From positions 1 through 7,327 of the forward strand of contig JBBTCG010000175.1 of the NCBI GenBank assembly GCA_038043305.1: 7,327 nucleotides of DNA, given 5' to 3'. Of the stretch, positions 4,662 to 7,327 are shown piece after piece. Both the position numbers and the translations under genes were made by a program. This DNA comes from JACRCE01 sp038043305 (lineage in GTDB: Bacteria; Desulfobacterota; GWC2-55-46). Within the stretch, counting starts at the first letter, position 1. Each line of letters opens with the position of its first letter. A model generated the notes under the pieces. It saw only the letters and a list, made by a program, of their open reading frames with translations. It searched no databases and was not told the DNA's origin.

Positions 4662-6206
4662 ATGGAAAAGGAAAATCGCCCCTTGCTTGAATACGAGATT
4701 GCCGCGCTTCGCTCGCAACGCGAGGGCAGGAGCGCGGAGTCCCAGAGCCGTCTTGAAAAACTCGCGTCTTTGGCCGCTGATGGCTTCTCGGCGTACCCGA
4801 ATGATTTTAAGCCGCTCCATACCGCAGCCGCTATAAACGTTGAATACGGCGCTTTAACCGTTCAGGAGCTTGAGGCATCAAGCGTAAGCGTCTCAATAGC
4901 GGGCAGGATAATGGCCATCCGCGACTTTGGGAAGGCCAGCTTCATTCAGCTTCAGGACAACGGCGCAAGGCTTCAGGCGTATGTCAAAAAAGAGAGCGCC
5001 GTTGACGCTTACGCCGTCTTCAAAAGATGCGACATGGGCGACATCGTGGGCGTTACCGGACGCCTTTTCAGGACAAAGACCAACGAGCTTACCGTGCAGG
5101 TTCAGAGGTTTCGCCTCCTTGCCAAGGGGCTTCACCCGCTGCCTGAGAAGTGGCACGGCCTTACGGACGTTGAGGCAAGGTACAGGCAGCGGTATCTTGA
5201 TTTGATGGTCAACCCTGAGGTAAGGGACGTATTCCTCAAAAGATGCGCCATCGTCAAGTACATACGCGACTTTTTATCTTCACGCGGGTACATCGAGGTT
5301 GAAACGCCGATGCTTCAGCCCATTCCGGGCGGGGCCGCGGCAAAGCCGTTCAAGACCTTTCATAATGCCCTCGGGTGCGAGCTTTACATGAGGATCGCGC
5401 CCGAGCTTTACCTTAAAAGGCTCATAGTCTCAGGTTTTAACCGCGTATTCGAGATAAACAGGAACTTCAGGAACGAGGGCATCTCAACCCAGCATAACCC
5501 TGAGTTCACCATGCTGGAGTTTTACGAGGCTTACGCGACGTATGAAGACCTGATGACGCTTACCGAGGAGATGATAGGAAGCCTTGTTATGCACGTGCAC
5601 GGCACGACAAGGATAAACTATCAAGGCACTGAGTTGGAGTTTGCCCCGCCGTGGAAAAGGTCTTCGGTAAAAGAGGCCATACTTAAATACTCCAACGCCT
5701 CTGAGGATATATTCGCGGACAGGGAAAAGGCATTCGCGTTTGCAAAGGGGATAGGCCTTTCCATACCAGAGGGTTTGAGCCACGGCAAGGCGCTTATCGA
5801 GATATTCGAAAAGGTAGCGGAGCCGCGTTTTATCCAGCCGACGTTCATCACGCATTTTCCGCTGGACGTGTCCCCGCTTTCAAGAAAGAACGCCTCTGAC
5901 CCGTCCGTAGTGGATCGTTTCGAGCTTTTGGTGATGGGCAAGGAGATTGCCAACGCATTTTCAGAGCTTAACGACCCCATTGACCAGCGCGAGCGTTTTG
6001 AGGCGCAGATCAGGGAGCGCGCGGCCGGGGACGCGGAGGCGCACCAGATGGACGAGGAGTTCGTAAGGGCGCTTGAGTACGGGATGCCGCCGACCGCCGG
6101 AGAGGGCATAGGCATAGACAGGCTCGTGATGCTCCTGACGAACTCGGCCTCGATACGCGACGTCATCCTTTTTCCCGTGCTCAAAGGCAGCGGCCATGTC
6201 TTATGA
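4662..6206 (+). CDS. lysS: Lysyl-tRNA synthetase, class II
   Basis: This cytoplasmic enzyme charges tRNA-Lys with lysine using ATP. At 514 residues it is close to the E. coli enzyme (505). The N-terminal helix region (about 1-60) precedes the anticodon-binding OB fold (about 76-152, starting SIAGRIMAIRDFGKASFIQL). The class II catalytic core then follows. Motif 1 surrounds GYIEVETPMLQP (209-220), motif 2 includes FRNEGIS with Arg270 and HNPEFTMLE (278-286), and motif 3 is GEGIGIDRLVML (480-491) with Arg487. The lysine-pocket stretch ELYMRIAPELYLKRL (240-254) is present. Having the OB domain excludes the EpmA/PoxA paralogue. The last seven codons (KGSGHVL) run beyond the usual LFP ending and overlap the next start by eleven bases, so the two genes are probably translated together. 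It likely heads the downstream operon. Confidence 0.98.
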   Translation: MEKENRPLLEYEIAALRSQREGRSAESQSRLEKLASLAADGFSAYPNDFKPLHTAAAINVEYGALTVQELEASSVSVSIAGRIMAIRDFGKASFIQLQDNGARLQAYVKKESAVDAYAVFKRCDMGDIVGVTGRLFRTKTNELTVQVQRFRLLAKGLHPLPEKWHGLTDVEARYRQRYLDLMVNPEVRDVFLKRCAIVKYIRDFLSSRGYIEVETPMLQPIPGGAAAKPFKTFHNALGCELYMRIAPELYLKRLIVSGFNRVFEINRNFRNEGISTQHNPEFTMLEFYEAYATYEDLMTLTEEMIGSLVMHVHGTTRINYQGTELEFAPPWKRSSVKEAILKYSNASEDIFADREKAFAFAKGIGLSIPEGLSHGKALIEIFEKVAEPRFIQPTFITHFPLDVSPLSRKNASDPSVVDRFELLVMGKEIANAFSELNDPIDQRERFEAQIRERAAGDAEAHQMDEEFVRALEYGMPPTAGEGIGIDRLVMLLTNSASIRDVILFPVLKGSGHVL

Positions 6207-7327
6207 ACTGTTTATAGGTCTTAGATACCTCAAGGCCAAGAGAAAGCAGACGTTTATTTCCGTCATCTCTTTCATATCCGTGCTTGGCATCACCGTGGGC
6301 GTAACCGCGCTGATAATCGTCCTGTCCGTGATGACCGGGTTTGAGGACAACCTCAAGGAAAAGATACTCGGCATAAACGCCAACGTGGTCGTTACGAGTT
6401 TTGGCCGCGGCATACAGGATTATGACCGCGTTACGACGGAGGTGAAAAAGGTCAAAGGCGTAGTCGGCGCCTCTCCATTCACGTATAATCAGGCCATGTT
6501 GAGCGGCCCGTCCGGCGTCATCGGCGCGGTCGTGCGCGGCATAGACACTAAAACCGCGGGCGAGGTTACTGTCCTGCCGGAGCGCGTCAAGCAAGGCTCT
6601 CTTGAGGGGATAGACGCGCCCTTCGAAGCCGGGGCCCCGGGCATAGTCCTCGGCAAGGAGCTTGCCAGAAACATCGGGGCGAGCGTCGGGGACATGGTTA
6701 ACGTCATCTCTCCAACCGGGACAATGACCGTTGCCGGGGCGATTCCGAGGATGGCGGCCTTCAGGGTAGTCGGCATATTCGAGGTCGGCATGTACGAGTA
6801 CGACTCGTCCCTGGCCTTTGTCTCTCTTGCCAACGCGCTCAAGTTTTTCAGGCTCTCCGGCGCGGCAAGCGGCGTCGAGGTCAAGGTTATTGACATATAC
6901 AAGGCCGGAGAGGTTGCCGCTGAGATAACCTCCGCGCTGAAGGGATCGTACTGGACAAGGACGTGGATGGAGATGAACAGGAACCTCTTTGCAGCGCTGA
7001 GGCTTGAGAAGGCCGCCATGTTCATCATACTGACGCTCATCATACTCGTTGCCGCGCTCAACATAATATCAACGCTCATCATGGCGGTGATGGAAAAGGG
7101 CAAGGACATAGCGATACTCAAAAGCCTTGGGGCCACGTCAGGCGGCATCATGAGGATATTCATGATAGAGGGGATAATCATCGGCCTCGCCGGGACGACT
7201 CTCGGCACGATAATCGGCGTCGGGGCGGCCTTGAACCTTGAAAATATAGTTGCCCTTGTGGAGCGCGTCTTTCATTTCAAGGTGTTGCCGCCGAGCGTTT
7301 ATTACATAGACAAGTTTACGTCAAAGG
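6196..7327 (+). CDS. lolC: Lipoprotein-releasing system permease, LolC/LolE family, partial at right edge
   Basis: This inner-membrane permease extracts mature lipoproteins and hands them to the periplasmic carrier LolA, powered by the ATPase LolD. The frame begins at ATG 6196 and stays open to the window end, giving 377 residues of an expected 410 or so. The N-terminus MSYELFIGLRYLKAKRKQTFI is typical, followed by TM1 (about 20-46, ending SVMTGFE). The periplasmic domain (about 50-265) contains VLGKELARNIG and the LolC/E-like phrase GVEVKVIDIYKA (226-237). TM2 (about 273-297) leads into VMEKGKDIAILKSLGAT (298-314), the FtsX-type coupling region, and TM3 is about 318-346. FKVLPPSVYYIDKF near the edge is also family-typical. 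AAGG at 6184-6187 is a good ribosome site within lysS. Whether it is LolC, LolE or a single LolCE-type (LolF) cannot be decided here. Confidence 0.93.
   Translation, partial: MSYELFIGLRYLKAKRKQTFISVISFISVLGITVGVTALIIVLSVMTGFEDNLKEKILGINANVVVTSFGRGIQDYDRVTTEVKKVKGVVGASPFTYNQAMLSGPSGVIGAVVRGIDTKTAGEVTVLPERVKQGSLEGIDAPFEAGAPGIVLGKELARNIGASVGDMVNVISPTGTMTVAGAIPRMAAFRVVGIFEVGMYEYDSSLAFVSLANALKFFRLSGAASGVEVKVIDIYKAGEVAAEITSALKGSYWTRTWMEMNRNLFAALRLEKAAMFIILTLIILVAALNIISTLIMAVMEKGKDIAILKSLGATSGGIMRIFMIEGIIIGLAGTTLGTIIGVGAALNLENIVALVERVFHFKVLPPSVYYIDKFTSK

Noticed and set aside
4379..4663. 94-codon minus-strand frame in the ald-lysS spacer
   Set aside because: It has no ribosome site, starts antisense to the lysS start codon, runs through several hairpins and has no recognisable domain. 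It is most likely chance within a GC-rich repeat region.
5621..6184. 187-codon minus-strand frame
   Set aside because: It is fully antisense to the conserved catalytic core of lysS, Ser-rich, and lacks any family signature.
6489..7208. 239-codon open frame on the minus strand
   Set aside because: It lies wholly antisense to the lolC/E gene, whose family motifs are clear. Its Met/Ser/Pro-rich product matches no family I know and is typical of a reverse-strand shadow of a membrane protein gene.

Overview
The window comes from a Gram-negative bacterial chromosome. It encodes an outer-membrane lipoprotein release permease of the LolC/E family and a MacB-type exporter, both of which belong to cells with two membranes. 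By eye the GC content is in the mid-50s percent, and the codon usage is rich in AUA (Ile) and AGG (Arg). A lysyl-tRNA synthetase gene overlapping a lolC gene is, as I recall it, the order seen in Geobacter-like former Deltaproteobacteria (Desulfobacterota). A Desulfobacterota or Nitrospirota-like host is therefore my best guess; this is inference, not proof. All recognised genes lie on the + strand.

Left block (1-4343): the tail of a probable periplasmic adaptor (MacA-like), a stand-alone ABC ATPase (104-760), a MacB/FtsX-type permease (878-2086), a class I-type histone-deacetylase/AcuC-like zinc hydrolase (2079-3215) and alanine dehydrogenase (3234-4343). Gaps are short (20 and 18 bases) or there is an overlap (8 bases), so this reads as one operon. 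The exception is a 117-base gap between ATPase and permease, which holds a C-rich tandem repeat followed by a hairpin. The exporter would be an adaptor-ATPase-permease assembly with ATPase and permease on separate chains. The deacetylase and alanine dehydrogenase are probably metabolic passengers: acetyl-lysine or acetyl-amine removal, and alanine/pyruvate interconversion.

Middle (4344-4661): a 318-base non-coding stretch unusually dense in inverted repeats. It includes a perfect 11-base-arm repeat across the ald stop codon, a perfect 10-base-arm hairpin, smaller palindromes, a near-exact 12-base direct repeat and a plausible weak promoter for the next operon.

Right block (4662-7327): lysS (lysyl-tRNA synthetase, complete), overlapping by 11 bases a lolC/lolE-family lipoprotein-releasing permease that runs off the right edge after 377 codons. 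A lolD ATPase would be expected next.

The protein-coding content is conventional and I see no convincing new multi-gene system. The items most worth a second look are the repeat elements between genes, the coupling of an HDAC-family enzyme to an exporter permease, and a nine-T run inside the permease gene.
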